Source: Aquipluma nitroreducens
GTDB lineage: Bacteria > Bacteroidota > Bacteroidia > Bacteroidales > Prolixibacteraceae
Direction: 5' to 3'
Assembly (NCBI RefSeq): GCF_009689585.1
Contig: NZ_AP018694.1
Location: forward strand, 5,261,501-5,325,500
DNA length: 64,000 nucleotides
A program made the translations under genes and the position numbers. Below the pieces are notes generated by a model that was not told the DNA's origin, made no database searches, and saw only the letters and a program-made list of their open reading frames with translations. How positions within the stretch are numbered: position 1 is the stretch's first letter; each line of letters opens with the position of its first letter. Below are positions 36,734-45,763 of this stretch, piece after piece.

Positions 36734-38149
36734 ATGGGAAGAGGCCGGAAAGAAAAGCCGTTGTTGGAAGGTGTTATCATTACCGATATTGGTGCTGAAG
36801 GAAAAGCAATCGGACGAGTGAACGATGTGGTGGTGTTTACAACACATGTTATCCCTGGTGATGTGGTTGATTTACAAGTGACTAAAAAGCGGACTAAATT
36901 CATGGAAGCGCGCGTTACGAAGGTAATCACTGAATCTCCCGATCGTGTTCCGGCTTTTTGCGAACATTTTGAAGTGTGTGGTGGCTGCAAATGGCAGTTT
37001 CTCCCGTACGAAAAACAGCTTTTTTACAAACAAAAGCAAGTTGCCGATCAATTGCGACGCATCGGCCGGGTTGAACTTCCTGAAATTACCCCAATTATGG
37101 GTTCAGCAAAAACTACTTTTTACCGCAATAAACTCGAATTTGGTTTTTCTAATAAACGCTGGCTGACCTACGAAGAAATTGGCACAGAAGGCGATGCGAT
37201 GAATAAAAATGCGCTTGGATTTCATATTCCGGGACTGTTCGATAAAATCATCAACATCAATAAATGCTGGTTGCAGGCTGATCCTTCGAACGCAATCCGC
37301 AATTTCATTAAGGACTATGCTGACGAAAATGGCCTTGAATTTTTCGATCGGAAAATTCAGGATGGTTTGCTCCGGAACATTATTGTCCGCAGTTCGACAA
37401 CCGGTGATTTGATGCTGATTGTTTGCTTCTTCCGCGAAGAAGAGGAAAACCGCATTAGACTGATGGATGCGATAGCTGCTGAATTCCCGCAGATTACTTC
37501 GCTGATGTATGTGATCAATGGCAAAGGAAACGACACCATTACCGATCAGGAAATATTGGTTTACAAAGGTAATGATCATATTCTGGAGGAAATGGAAGGT
37601 CTGAAATTCAAAATTGGACCCAAAAGTTTTTACCAGACTAATTCAGAACAAGCATACGAACTGTACAAGGTAGCCCGTGAGTTTGCCGGACTGAAAGGCA
37701 ACGAAGTGGTTTACGATTTATACACCGGAACCGGGACCATCGCCAATTTTATTGCCCGGAATGCTCAAAAAGTAGTTGGTGTCGAGTATGTTCCTGAAGC
37801 AATTTTGGATGCGCATGTAAATTCGGAACTAAACGGTATCAGCAATACCAGCTTTTTTGCCGGTGACATGAAGAAAATACTGACGAGCGATTTTATTGCT
37901 AAAAATGGCAAGCCCGATGTGATTATTACTGATCCGCCGCGCGCCGGAATGGACGAAGATGTGGTAAAAACCATTCTGGAAGCCGCGCCCGAAAAAGTGG
38001 TTTACGTCAGTTGCAACCCGGCAACCCAAGCCCGAGATCTTGCCTTAATGGATGAAATGTATAAAGTAACCCGCATTCAGCCAGTCGATATGTTTCCGCA
38101 CACGCATCATGTGGAGAATGTGGTGTTGCTTGAGAAGCGCATGCTGTAG
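36734..38149 (+). CDS. rlmD: 23S rRNA (uracil-5-)-methyltransferase, RlmD/TrmA family
   Basis: 471 residues from the ATG at 36734 (MGRGRKEK...), chosen over a TTG 26 codons upstream because a promoter-like box falls in between. A TRAM domain (about 10-65, IITDIGAEGKAIGRVNDVVVF) comes first. The iron-sulfur ligand set follows as FCEHFEVCGGCKWQ, then the methyltransferase domain with YDLYTGTGTIANF (SAM), DPPRAGMDE and catalytic Cys in YVSCNPATQARD. The enzyme makes 5-methyluridine in 23S rRNA; which uridine is not decided, as Bacteroidota often have several paralogues. The next gene is cspA on the same strand. Confidence 0.9.
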   Translation: MGRGRKEKPLLEGVIITDIGAEGKAIGRVNDVVVFTTHVIPGDVVDLQVTKKRTKFMEARVTKVITESPDRVPAFCEHFEVCGGCKWQFLPYEKQLFYKQKQVADQLRRIGRVELPEITPIMGSAKTTFYRNKLEFGFSNKRWLTYEEIGTEGDAMNKNALGFHIPGLFDKIININKCWLQADPSNAIRNFIKDYADENGLEFFDRKIQDGLLRNIIVRSSTTGDLMLIVCFFREEEENRIRLMDAIAAEFPQITSLMYVINGKGNDTITDQEILVYKGNDHILEEMEGLKFKIGPKSFYQTNSEQAYELYKVAREFAGLKGNEVVYDLYTGTGTIANFIARNAQKVVGVEYVPEAILDAHVNSELNGISNTSFFAGDMKKILTSDFIAKNGKPDVIITDPPRAGMDEDVVKTILEAAPEKVVYVSCNPATQARDLALMDEMYKVTRIQPVDMFPHTHHVENVVLLEKRML

Positions 38150-38208
38150 CTGAAGACTGAAAAAATGAGGAAAATATTTATTTTTCAGATAGTTGTAGGT
38201 TGTCAAAT

Positions 38209-38235
38209 ATAATGCGTAGCTTGCGCCCACATTAT
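38209..38235 (+). promoter_or_regulatory. Hairpin in the cold-shock gene leader
   Basis: ATAATG (38209-38214) pairs with CATTAT (38230-38235), with GCG/CGC pairing inside around a short loop. It ends 15 bases before the cspA start codon. Cold-shock mRNAs are known for temperature-sensitive leaders; a role here is inferred. Confidence 0.35.
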
Positions 38236-38250
38236 TTTATCAAAATTATT

Positions 38251-38442
38251 ATGAATAAAGGAACAGTAAAGTTTTTCAATGAATCTAAAGGTTTTGGATT
38301 TATTACCGATGGTGAATCAAGAAACGAGTATTTTGTACATGTATCAGGTTTAAACGATCAGATCAGAGAAAATGACGAAGTAACTTTTGATCTCCAGGAT
38401 GGACGTAAAGGATTAAATGCAGTAAACGTTAGACTAGCCTAG
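38251..38442 (+). CDS. Cold-shock domain protein
   Basis: 63-residue single cold-shock domain protein that binds single-stranded RNA and melts secondary structure. RNP1 is KGFGFITDG (about 13-21) and RNP2 is EYFVHVSGL (about 26-34, with V in place of the usual I in VFVH). GTVKFFNESKGFGFI at the start is classic. The ATG at 38251 is used because a longer in-frame start at 38200 would add residues foreign to the family. It has its own leader hairpin and a strong terminator, and may be transcribed alone. Confidence 0.93.
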   Translation: MNKGTVKFFNESKGFGFITDGESRNEYFVHVSGLNDQIRENDEVTFDLQDGRKGLNAVNVRLA

Positions 38443-38469
38443 TCTAAACTATATAAGACATTTATTACC

Positions 38470-38501
38470 AGAGGTTGTTTCGAAAGAAACAGCCTCTTTT
38501 T
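38470..38501 (+). terminator. Intrinsic terminator of the cold-shock gene
   Basis: AGAGGTTGTTTC (38470-38481), loop GAAA, GAAACAGCCTCT (38486-38497) with one G-T pair, then TTTTATTT. It begins 28 bases after the stop codon. Confidence 0.9.
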
Positions 38502-38510
38502 ATTTAAAAA

Positions 38511-38846
38511 TCAGTTCAGCGATTTTAAATTTAGCAAAGCCTCCGGAACAAATTGGTGCAGGCTTTTGGTAATTTCGCAATTTTCCAGTTTTTCGCAATT
38601 GGCGCAGGTTTCGTAGCCTTTCGAGTTTACACACTTCCTGATTTCACATTCGGCACAATGGGCAAATTTAACCCCGGCTTCACGGCATCCGGTACAGTTG
38701 ATCATTTCGGGTGTAATGTCGGCACCGAACTGAACTTTCCACTTTTCGGCGGTTTGGGTACGTAGTTTATTGTCATTGGCTAAGGTGGCTATCCGTGCAT
38801 CGCAACTGGCACAGTCTAATCCGCAGCAAGAAATTAATTTTTCCAT
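38511..38846 (-). CDS. DUF3795 cysteine-rich protein
   Basis: 111 residues with twelve Cys, in the order SCCGLDCASCDA near the start, then INCTGC, HCAECEIRKC, and CANCEKLENC. This spacing fits DUF3795, a small family of unknown function thought to bind zinc or an iron-sulfur cluster. No signal peptide, so it is cytosolic. It converges with the cold-shock gene across the terminator, and is otherwise alone on its strand. Confidence 0.85.
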   Translation of the reverse strand: MEKLISCCGLDCASCDARIATLANDNKLRTQTAEKWKVQFGADITPEMINCTGCREAGVKFAHCAECEIRKCVNSKGYETCANCEKLENCEITKSLHQFVPEALLNLKSLN

Positions 38847-39025
38847 AAGTTTTTTGTTTTAAGGTTGTTGCTATTCAAAAGTACAAAAGAATGACGAAAG
38901 AATTTTGTCTGAAAAATCTTATAGTATGATATGAAACTATAAATGCGAACGATCATCCTGTTTGGCAATAGGGGGGCGTTTGATCTGATAACTGGTTCAT
39001 CAGATCAATATTTCCGATTTTATAA

Positions 39026-39460
39026 TCATCCGTTTACTTTCTCCAACGCTTTTTGCACAATCTCCAAATCGCTTGAACCCCGAAATCCGCTAAACCCAAC
39101 GGAAAGTTTGGTTCCGTCGCGAAGAGTAACCGGTTGCCCACCGAGCCATCCAACCAAATCAGGAAGTTTAATTCCAAACGGCTGCGGATCGATTTGATCA
39201 GCAAATACCAATCTTTCGTATTCGTTAGTTTTTATACCTGTAATCCATACCTGGCTGGCTTTTGTCCATGCAATACGAAACGAATCCCGACCTCTAAGTT
39301 TGTCGGTTCCAAATATTTTTCCGGAAATCAGGCCATCTTCATCAATGATACAAAGCGAGGCTACACCATTTGCTTTCGCATAATCTTCGGGAATAGCCAT
39401 GTAAACAGGAACAAGTTCTTCGATGCTTGAGATTAATTTTTCGATTTCCGGATGTGCCAT
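39026..39460 (-). CDS. GlcG/HbpS-like heme-binding-type protein (DUF336)
   Basis: 144 residues resembling the GlcG/HbpS fold: ANGVASLCIIDEDGLI, followed by an alpha-helix and the segment SFRIAWTKASQVWITGIKTNEY. The family's usual GG(x)PI segment appears as LVGWLGGQPVTLRDGTKLSVGFSGF, then a short C-terminal helix (DLEIVQKALEKV). HbpS members bind heme; many homologues have no proven role. There is no signal peptide, and its neighbours (DUF3795, GH78) give no functional hint. The match is moderate. Confidence 0.7.
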   Translation of the reverse strand: MAHPEIEKLISSIEELVPVYMAIPEDYAKANGVASLCIIDEDGLISGKIFGTDKLRGRDSFRIAWTKASQVWITGIKTNEYERLVFADQIDPQPFGIKLPDLVGWLGGQPVTLRDGTKLSVGFSGFRGSSDLEIVQKALEKVNG

Positions 39461-39538
39461 TTTGATGGTTTAAAAGTTTTAAATTGATGCGGGTTGTTAA
39501 ATTGATGGTTTAAAGTTAAACAATAATCTGTGTTTAAT

Positions 39539-39546
39539 TATCTTTG
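39539..39546 (+). promoter_or_regulatory. Candidate -7 box for the GH78 gene
   Basis: TATCTTTG matches TAnnTTTG exactly, 25 bases before the ATG at 39572. It lies within the longer frame that begins at 39530, arguing for the later start. Confidence 0.5.
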
Positions 39547-39571
39547 GAATCTCAACCTAAACCAATATTTC

Positions 39572-42241
39572 ATGAAATCAATCCGATTCATTGGCCTTTC
39601 TTTATTGGCACTAATCACTATTCAAACACAAGCTCAGCAAAGTCAGGTCTCCAATTTACAATGCGAATATCTCGTAAATCCAATTGGAATCGACGCAACG
39701 ACACCTCGCCTGCACTGGCAAATGATTGACAATCGTGAAGGTGCATTGCAATCTGCTTATCAGCTGATTGTTGGAACCGACTCGCTTCAGGTAGCAAATG
39801 AAAATGGTAATTGCTGGGATACCGGAAAAGTTTCAGGATCGGAAATGCTGATTTCTTATCAGGGAAAAGCTTTACAGCCATTTACCAAATATTTTTGGAA
39901 GGTGGCTTTGTGGGATAACAGCCAGCAAAAGTTAGCTCCATCGGCTGTTGCCAGTTTCGAAACCGGAATGATGAAAATCAGCAATTGGAAAGGCGAGTGG
40001 ATTTCGGATTCGAAAGATATTGCCCTGAAGCCAGCGCCGTATTTTCGGAAACAGTTTCAACCTTCAGGAAAAGTGAAAAGTGCGCGTGTTTATTTGGCCG
40101 CGGCAGGTTTGTACGAGCTTTCAATCAACGGACAGCGCGTGGGCGATCACCGGCTCGACCCGATGTACACTCGTTTCGATCGCCGGACGTTGTATGTGAC
40201 TTACGATGTCACTTCGCTCATGAATTCGAAAGATGTGGTGATGGGTGTTTTGCTTGGAAACGGTTGGTATAACCACCAATCGACCGCGGTTTGGTATTTC
40301 GACCAGGCTCCATGGCGCGACCGCCCCAAATTCTGTCTCGATTTACGAATCACCTATCAGGATGGACACGAAGAAATTATTGCTTCAGGAACCGATTGGA
40401 AAACTTCGCTGAGCCCGATTATTTTCAATAGCATTTATACGGCAGAACATCAGGATGCTCGGATTAGTCAGCCCGGTTGGGATAGTGCTGGTTTCGACGA
40501 TTCGAAATGGAAAAATGCTATTCCAGTCAATGCTCCTTCACAAAATATTGTTTCCCAACAGTTGCAACCGATCCGTTTTGTGGAAGAAATTACTCCGGCA
40601 AATGTGAATAAAATAAATGAGCTAAAAACCATATATAATCTGGGGCGGAATATTTCAGGAATTAGCCGCATCAGCGTAAAAGGTGAGAAGGGAACTGAAA
40701 TCAGATTAATACATGGCGAACGGTTAAATCCGGATGGTTCGGTTGATCAGTCGAACATTAATGTGCATTACCGCCCAACTGACGACAAAGATCCGTTTCA
40801 AACAGATATTTGCATTTTAAATGGCGATGGCGTGGAAACGTTCTGGCCTCATTTTAATTACAAAGGTTTTCAGTATTTAGAAGTTGCGAGTGATCGCCCG
40901 GTTGAAATCCAAAGCCTGACCGGAATTTTTATGCACAGCGATGTGCCTCCGGTTGGACAGGTGAACAGCTCGAACGAAACCCTGAATAAAATCTGGAAAG
41001 CTACCAATGTTTCCTACTTATCGAACTTGTTTGGCTATCCAACCGATTGTCCACAGCGCGAAAAGAACGGTTGGACTGGCGATGCGCACATTGCCAGCGA
41101 AACGGGTTTGTATAATTTCGATGGCATAACCATTTACGAAAAATGGTTGGCCGATCACCGCGACGAACAGCAACCCAATGGCGTTTTCCCAGCCATCATT
41201 CCGACCAGCGGATGGGGCTATACCTGGGCCAATGGTCCTGACTGGACAAGCACGATTGCCATCATCCCGTGGAACATTTACCTGTTTTACGGCGATTCGA
41301 AATTGCTGGCCGATTGTTATCCCAATCTGAAACGATATGTCGATCATATTGCGGACATAAGTCCGAATGGTCTTACTGATTGGGGACTGGGCGATTGGGT
41401 GCCAGTAAAATCGGTTACGCCAAAAGAACTGACTTCATCGATTTATTACTATGTGGATGCAACTATTCTGGCCAAAGCCGCCAAACTGTTTGGAAAAGAA
41501 GATGATTTCAGGAAATATACAGAACTGGCCACGACGATTTCTTCAGCTATTAATGCCAAGTACCTGAATCCCGAAAGCGGAATGTATGGAACTGGTTTGC
41601 AAACCGAATTGAGCGCTCCGCTTTTCTGGGGAATAGTTCCAGAAACCCTGAAATCGAAAGTGGCCGAAAACCTCGCCAATCGGGTAATTGCTGACGGGAA
41701 ACACATTGATGTAGGCTTGCTTGGCTGTAAAACTATTTTAAATGCGCTGAGCGAAAACGGCTACTCCGATCTGGCATACGAAGTGGCGGCTCAGGAATCA
41801 TTTCCATCGTGGGGCTGGTGGATTGTAAACGGTGCTACTTCGCTCTACGAAAACTGGCCGATTGATGCTAAAAGTGATATTTCGCTTAACCACATCATGT
41901 TTGGCGAAATAGGAGCGTGGTATTACAAAGCTTTAGGCGGAATGAAGCCGGATCAGGAAAACCCAGGGTTTAAAAATGTACTGCTCGAACCGCATTTTGT
42001 TAAGGGATTGAATTCGTTTGAAGCCAGTCATGACGGTCCTTACGGAAAGATCCAGTCGAGTTGGAAACGTGTTAAAAATACGATCAATTACCAAGTGGTT
42101 GTTCCTGCTAACAGCACAGCAACTTTAAAACTTTCAGGAAAGAGGATAATTCTGGAAGGTAGGGAACTTTCAGTGAGAAATGATCAACAACTCATTCAAA
42201 ACCTGAAAGCCGGCAAATATGAGTTTAAAATAGTCCAATAG
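39572..42241 (+). CDS. Alpha-L-rhamnosidase, GH78 family
   Basis: Secreted enzyme that removes terminal alpha-L-rhamnose from plant or bacterial glycans. 889 residues from ATG 39572 give a good signal peptide (FIGLSLLALITIQTQA); an upstream start would put 14 residues before it. Fn3-like and sugar-binding beta domains (about 25-320) precede the (alpha/alpha)6 barrel. The GH78 core motif YPTDCPQREKNGWTGDAH (about 489-506) holds the general acid Glu (about 497), and the second acidic segment lies near NGPDWTSTIAIIPW. A C-terminal beta-sandwich closes the protein. No SusC/SusD pair or regulator is adjacent. It ends at a terminator shared with topB. Confidence 0.92.
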   Translation: MKSIRFIGLSLLALITIQTQAQQSQVSNLQCEYLVNPIGIDATTPRLHWQMIDNREGALQSAYQLIVGTDSLQVANENGNCWDTGKVSGSEMLISYQGKALQPFTKYFWKVALWDNSQQKLAPSAVASFETGMMKISNWKGEWISDSKDIALKPAPYFRKQFQPSGKVKSARVYLAAAGLYELSINGQRVGDHRLDPMYTRFDRRTLYVTYDVTSLMNSKDVVMGVLLGNGWYNHQSTAVWYFDQAPWRDRPKFCLDLRITYQDGHEEIIASGTDWKTSLSPIIFNSIYTAEHQDARISQPGWDSAGFDDSKWKNAIPVNAPSQNIVSQQLQPIRFVEEITPANVNKINELKTIYNLGRNISGISRISVKGEKGTEIRLIHGERLNPDGSVDQSNINVHYRPTDDKDPFQTDICILNGDGVETFWPHFNYKGFQYLEVASDRPVEIQSLTGIFMHSDVPPVGQVNSSNETLNKIWKATNVSYLSNLFGYPTDCPQREKNGWTGDAHIASETGLYNFDGITIYEKWLADHRDEQQPNGVFPAIIPTSGWGYTWANGPDWTSTIAIIPWNIYLFYGDSKLLADCYPNLKRYVDHIADISPNGLTDWGLGDWVPVKSVTPKELTSSIYYYVDATILAKAAKLFGKEDDFRKYTELATTISSAINAKYLNPESGMYGTGLQTELSAPLFWGIVPETLKSKVAENLANRVIADGKHIDVGLLGCKTILNALSENGYSDLAYEVAAQESFPSWGWWIVNGATSLYENWPIDAKSDISLNHIMFGEIGAWYYKALGGMKPDQENPGFKNVLLEPHFVKGLNSFEASHDGPYGKIQSSWKRVKNTINYQVVVPANSTATLKLSGKRIILEGRELSVRNDQQLIQNLKAGKYEFKIVQ

Positions 42242-42255
42242 TTTAAATGTAATGT

Positions 42256-42298
42256 CACGAAGCCGCAAAGAACTTATTTTTTGCGGCTTCGTGCTTTT
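42256..42298. terminator. Intrinsic terminator between the GH78 gene and topB
   Basis: CACGAAGCCGCAAA pairs with TTTGCGGCTTCGTG (42256-42269 and 42280-42293), followed by CTTTT on the plus strand. The two genes converge on it and topB ends 15 bases away. Confidence 0.85.
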
Positions 42299-42307
42299 AC
42301 CGCGGGT

Positions 42308-44659
42308 TTATTTCTCCTGAAACTGTACCCGATATTCTGAATCAAACCTGAATATTCCATTTGTTTTTGTTCCGGCATTATCCAGGCTGAATGGCCGGGT
42401 TTGTCCTTTTAAAACCAGTTGGGCAACCTGGTTTTCAGTCAATGTTTTACCCTGAAGTTCGAACGGAATGCGAAGTTTGCAGCCTCCTCTGTAATTCGAA
42501 CATCCCCAGGCTGAGTTGCCTTTCACAATCTCCCCGGTTTTGCACGATGGACAAACCAGCTTCTCCGGTTCAGCTTCAGAAAAACTGATTTTGAAGTCTG
42601 AAGTCAATTCCAAAAAGCCATCCACCGAATCGTCTTCCTGCTTGAATCCCTTTATCAGTGCGGTTTTTCCCTTTTCGGCCAGTCGTTTGATTTGAGCATC
42701 GGTGAGTTTTTTGCTCCTAAATTCGAAAGGAATAATAAAACGGCAGCCCTCTTTCCAATCGGAGCAACCCCATGCATTCTTGCCTTTTTTCAATGTTCCT
42801 TTTTTGCAAGCCGGACAAGTGGTTTCGGTTGGTTCGGCCGGAGCAGCTTTTTCCTTTTTTACCTGAACGACAGGTTCTTCAGGAGCCAGGGCAAACACCT
42901 TTCGCGGCGAGCGTTTCACTTGCTCGACCACTTCGGTTACCATTTGCTTCATTTCGTCCATGAAATGAGTCACATCGTACTGTCCGAGTTCGATCAGGCG
43001 CAGTTTCTTTTCCCATTGTCCTGTTAACTCGGTTGATTTCAGGAGTTCGTTTTCAATGCTGTCAATCAGGTCGATTCCTGTTTGAGTGGCAACCAACCGT
43101 TTGCCTTCTTTTTTCACGTATTTTCGCCGGAAGAGCGTTTCGATAATGTTGGCGCGGGTTGATGGGCGACCGATGCCGTTGTCTTTCATCAGTTCGCGCA
43201 ACTCTTCATCGTCAACGCTTTTGCCTGCGGTTTCCATGGCACGTAGCAAAGTTGCTTCGGTCAGGTATTTGGGCGGTTGGGTGAATTTTTCGAGCAATCC
43301 GGGTTCGTGGGGACCGTGTTCGCCTGTCATAAAAATCGGTAGAAGGTTTTCGTCGCTTTGAACCGGATTTTTCTCATTCATGTAAACGGTGCGCCATCCG
43401 GGCGAGAGGATTTGTTTGCCGGTTGCCTTGAAGTCGTGCGAGCCAACTTTGGCTTCAACGGTAGTGTTGGCCACTTTGCAATCAGGATAAAATACCGAAA
43501 AAAACCGTTTGGCCACCATGTCAAAAACTTGCTTTTCCGACTGGTTTAAATCGACGCGATATTGTCCGGTTGGGATGATGGCATGGTGATCGGTAATCTT
43601 GGCATTGTCGAAAACCTTGTTCGATTTGCGTATTTTGTCCTGAAGTAAAGGCGCTGTCAGTGTTTCGTACCCTTTCAGGTTTTTTAGGATTCCGGGAATC
43701 TTTGGATAAATATCGTCCGAAAGATAAGTGGTGTCAACACGCGGATAAGTGGTCAGTTTCTTTTCGTAAAGCGACTGAATGGTTCGAAGCGTCTCTTCAG
43801 CGCCCATGCCAAATTTGCGGTTGCAATCGACTTGTAACGATGTTAAATCGAACAATCTCAGTGGCTGTTCAATGCTGTTTTTAGTTTCAATTTTACCAAC
43901 AACAAGCTCATCTTTACTTATTTCTTCCAGAACCTGCGCCGCATCTTCGCGATTCTGGAAACGACCAGAAGCCGCCGAGAATGTGGCTTCGCGGTATATG
44001 GTTTTGATCTCGAAATACGGTTCAGGCTTAAATGCGTCGATTTCCTTTTGCCGGTTGACAATGATGGCAAGGGTAGGGGTTTGTACTCTTCCGATGGACA
44101 AAACCTGTTTGTTCTGGCCGTATTTCAGGGTGTAAAGTCGTGTGGCATTCATCCCTAGCAACCAGTCACCGATGGCACGGGCGCTTCCGGCGGCATAGAG
44201 ATTGTCAAATTTTTTCCCGGACTGTAAATGAGAAAAACCCTCGCGGATGGCTTCTTCGGTGAGCGACGAAATCCAGAGGCGTTTCACTGGAGCTGTGCAT
44301 TTAGCTTTCGACATGACCCAGCGTTGAATCAATTCTCCTTCCTGACCCGCATCACCGCAGTTGATCACCTCTTCGGCAGCCTGCATCAGTTTTTCGATGG
44401 TGGCAAACTGCTTTTTAACGCCATCGTCTTCAATGAGCTTGATCCCGAATTTTTGCGGAATCATTGGCAGTGAACGGAAATTCCATGCTTTCCATTGCGG
44501 GGTGTAATCGTTGGGTTCTTTGAGGGTACACAAATGCCCGAATGTCCAGGTCACCTGGTATCCATTTCCTTCAAAATAACCATCGCGACGGCTGGTTGCG
44601 CCAATGATCTGAGCAAGTTCTTTGGCCACGCTGGGCTTTTCGGCAATACAAACTTTCAT
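42308..44659 (-). CDS. topB: DNA topoisomerase III
   Basis: Type IA topoisomerase of 783 residues that decatenates and relaxes DNA. The Toprim domain opens with CIAEKPSVAKELA and its DxD-like segment is CGDAGQEGELIQRW. The active-site Tyr is in LTTYPRVDTTYLSDDI. The core GIGRPSTRANIIETL is followed by a C-terminal extension. That extension carries two C4 zinc ribbons (CPACKKGTLKKG..WGCSDWKEGC and CPSCKTGEIVKG..WGCSNYRGGC), each paired with an IPFEFRSKKLTDAQI-type segment. The two ribbon units are mutual repeats. It is likely single-copy housekeeping, though plasmid-type homologues exist; no transfer genes are near. Confidence 0.94.
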   Translation of the reverse strand: MKVCIAEKPSVAKELAQIIGATSRRDGYFEGNGYQVTWTFGHLCTLKEPNDYTPQWKAWNFRSLPMIPQKFGIKLIEDDGVKKQFATIEKLMQAAEEVINCGDAGQEGELIQRWVMSKAKCTAPVKRLWISSLTEEAIREGFSHLQSGKKFDNLYAAGSARAIGDWLLGMNATRLYTLKYGQNKQVLSIGRVQTPTLAIIVNRQKEIDAFKPEPYFEIKTIYREATFSAASGRFQNREDAAQVLEEISKDELVVGKIETKNSIEQPLRLFDLTSLQVDCNRKFGMGAEETLRTIQSLYEKKLTTYPRVDTTYLSDDIYPKIPGILKNLKGYETLTAPLLQDKIRKSNKVFDNAKITDHHAIIPTGQYRVDLNQSEKQVFDMVAKRFFSVFYPDCKVANTTVEAKVGSHDFKATGKQILSPGWRTVYMNEKNPVQSDENLLPIFMTGEHGPHEPGLLEKFTQPPKYLTEATLLRAMETAGKSVDDEELRELMKDNGIGRPSTRANIIETLFRRKYVKKEGKRLVATQTGIDLIDSIENELLKSTELTGQWEKKLRLIELGQYDVTHFMDEMKQMVTEVVEQVKRSPRKVFALAPEEPVVQVKKEKAAPAEPTETTCPACKKGTLKKGKNAWGCSDWKEGCRFIIPFEFRSKKLTDAQIKRLAEKGKTALIKGFKQEDDSVDGFLELTSDFKISFSEAEPEKLVCPSCKTGEIVKGNSAWGCSNYRGGCKLRIPFELQGKTLTENQVAQLVLKGQTRPFSLDNAGTKTNGIFRFDSEYRVQFQEK

Positions 44660-44663
44660 TTTG

Positions 44664-44738
44664 TGGGTTCCGGGTTCCGAGAGGCGGGTTCCGGGTTTGC
44701 TTTAAAATTGGATATTGGTTATAGAATATTGGGCGTTG
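44664..44738. repeat. Degenerate short tandem repeats upstream of topB
   Basis: GGGTTCCGGGTTCCG is followed by GCGGGTTCCGGGTTTG, then by GGATATTGG..GAATATTGGGCGTTGG. These are imperfect 7-9 bp repeats in direct order just before the topB start. Similar simple repeats precede fabD, the GlcG gene and the methyltransferase gene. Confidence 0.5.
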
Positions 44739-44753
44739 GATTCTTTTGACTGT

Positions 44754-44792
44754 TTTACTCATCGGGTGACTCAAAGTCACCCGATGAGTAAA
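44754..44792 (-). terminator. Perfect 18-bp hairpin downstream of the CvfB-like gene
   Basis: TTTACTCATCGGGTGACT (44754-44771), loop CAA, then AGTCACCCGATGAGTAAA (44775-44792). It lies 12 bases after the stop of the CvfB-like gene. No T-run follows on either strand, so it may act as an RNA 3'-end stabiliser or a rho-dependent end rather than a classic terminator. Confidence 0.5.
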
Positions 44793-44804
44793 CTGTTCAG
44801 ATAT

Positions 44805-45644
44805 TTATTTTATATCTAACAGTCGGATGCCATTTTCTTCGATCGCGATAAACCTTTTCTTATACAGCGCACCAATAGCTGCCTTGAAATTCTTTTTGCT
44901 GATTTTAAAGGTCTTGTAGATTTCTTCAGGTGAGCTTTTATCTGTTAGCGGTAAAAATCCTTTGTTTTTCTGAAGCTCAGCGATGATGCGGTCGACAAAT
45001 GAACTGATTTTTTCGTATCCTGATTTTTGCAGACAGAGGTCGATTTTGCCATCGGTCCGGATTTTTTTAATAAATCCCTGAACTTTGTCGCCCGGATTTA
45101 ATGGCTGGAAGACTTCGTTTTTATAGAGGATACCGAAGTGGCTGTTGTCGATAATGGCATTGTATCCCAGGTCGGTTTCGTTCACAATGATGAGGTCAAC
45201 TTCCTCATCGAGGTCATAGTCAACCGGAATGTTGTCGAGGTATTGCTCAATTTTTGAAGAGGCTGCAATACGTTTGGTATTGGTATCCACATACACATAA
45301 ACCAGGTATTTTTTGCCTTCTTCCATGGGTTGACGCTGCTCGCGGAACGGAACAAACAAATCTTTGGGCAATCCCCAATTCAGGAAAGCGCCAACAGGAG
45401 TAACCGAAACCACCTGAAGCAAGGCAAATTCTTCAACCATGGCCAACGGTTTTTCGGTGGTTGCCACCAAACGGTCTTCGGAGTCAAGGTATATGAATGT
45501 TTCAAGCGTATCGCCTGGCATGGTTCCTTCCGGAACATAGCGTTTGGGCATCAGGATTTCGCCCAGATCGCCACCATCGAGGTAAATACCAAAATCTACT
45601 TCTTTAACTACCTCTAAATGATTTATTTTTCCTATTTCAGTCAT
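44805..45644 (-). CDS. S1 domain RNA-binding protein, CvfB-like
   Basis: 279 residues from ATG 45644 (MTEIGKINHLEVVKEVDFGIYL). A longer frame from 45695 begins inside the GTCATTAG repeat and is not used. CvfB proteins have several S1-type OB folds and a winged helix. Here S1-like segments are EVDFGIYLDGGDLGEILMPK, VTPVGAFLNWGLPKDLFVPF and DLGYNAIIDNSHFGILYKNE. The winged helix is LPLTDKSSPEEIYKTFKISKKNFKAAIGALYKKRFI at the end. CvfB binds RNA and affects virulence gene expression in Staphylococcus; its role here is unknown. It is downstream of the LutA-like gene with a repeat between. Confidence 0.87.
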   Translation of the reverse strand: MTEIGKINHLEVVKEVDFGIYLDGGDLGEILMPKRYVPEGTMPGDTLETFIYLDSEDRLVATTEKPLAMVEEFALLQVVSVTPVGAFLNWGLPKDLFVPFREQRQPMEEGKKYLVYVYVDTNTKRIAASSKIEQYLDNIPVDYDLDEEVDLIIVNETDLGYNAIIDNSHFGILYKNEVFQPLNPGDKVQGFIKKIRTDGKIDLCLQKSGYEKISSFVDRIIAELQKNKGFLPLTDKSSPEEIYKTFKISKKNFKAAIGALYKKRFIAIEENGIRLLDIK

Positions 45645-45682
45645 AGTTGTGCCTAGTATTGCATGATTTGTATTGTTTGTCT

Positions 45683-45763
45683 GGTCATTAGTCAATAGTC
45701 ATTGGAAGTTTGTAAACTGTGCTTGGCTTTTCGTTTTCTAATGACTCTTTTCTAATGACTAAT
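45683..45763. repeat. Intergenic palindromic repeat, GTCATTAGTCATT family, copy 6
   Basis: GGTCATTAGTCAATAGTCATT (three left-type half-sites, 45683-45703) faces CTAATGACTCTTTTCTAATG plus ACTAAT (45738-45763). It fills the gap between the LutA-like and CvfB-like genes and touches the LutA stop codon. Confidence 0.65.

Noticed and set aside
39530-39571. Upstream start for the GH78 gene
   Set aside because: It would place 14 residues before a clean signal peptide and would start upstream of the -7 box.
42308-44659. topB as a sign of a conjugative element
   Set aside because: No relaxase, tra, parA or integrase genes are nearby and the flanks are ordinary chromosomal genes.
45645-45695. Longer N-terminus for the CvfB-like protein
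   Set aside because: The extra codons come from the GTCATTAG repeat and do not resemble the family start.
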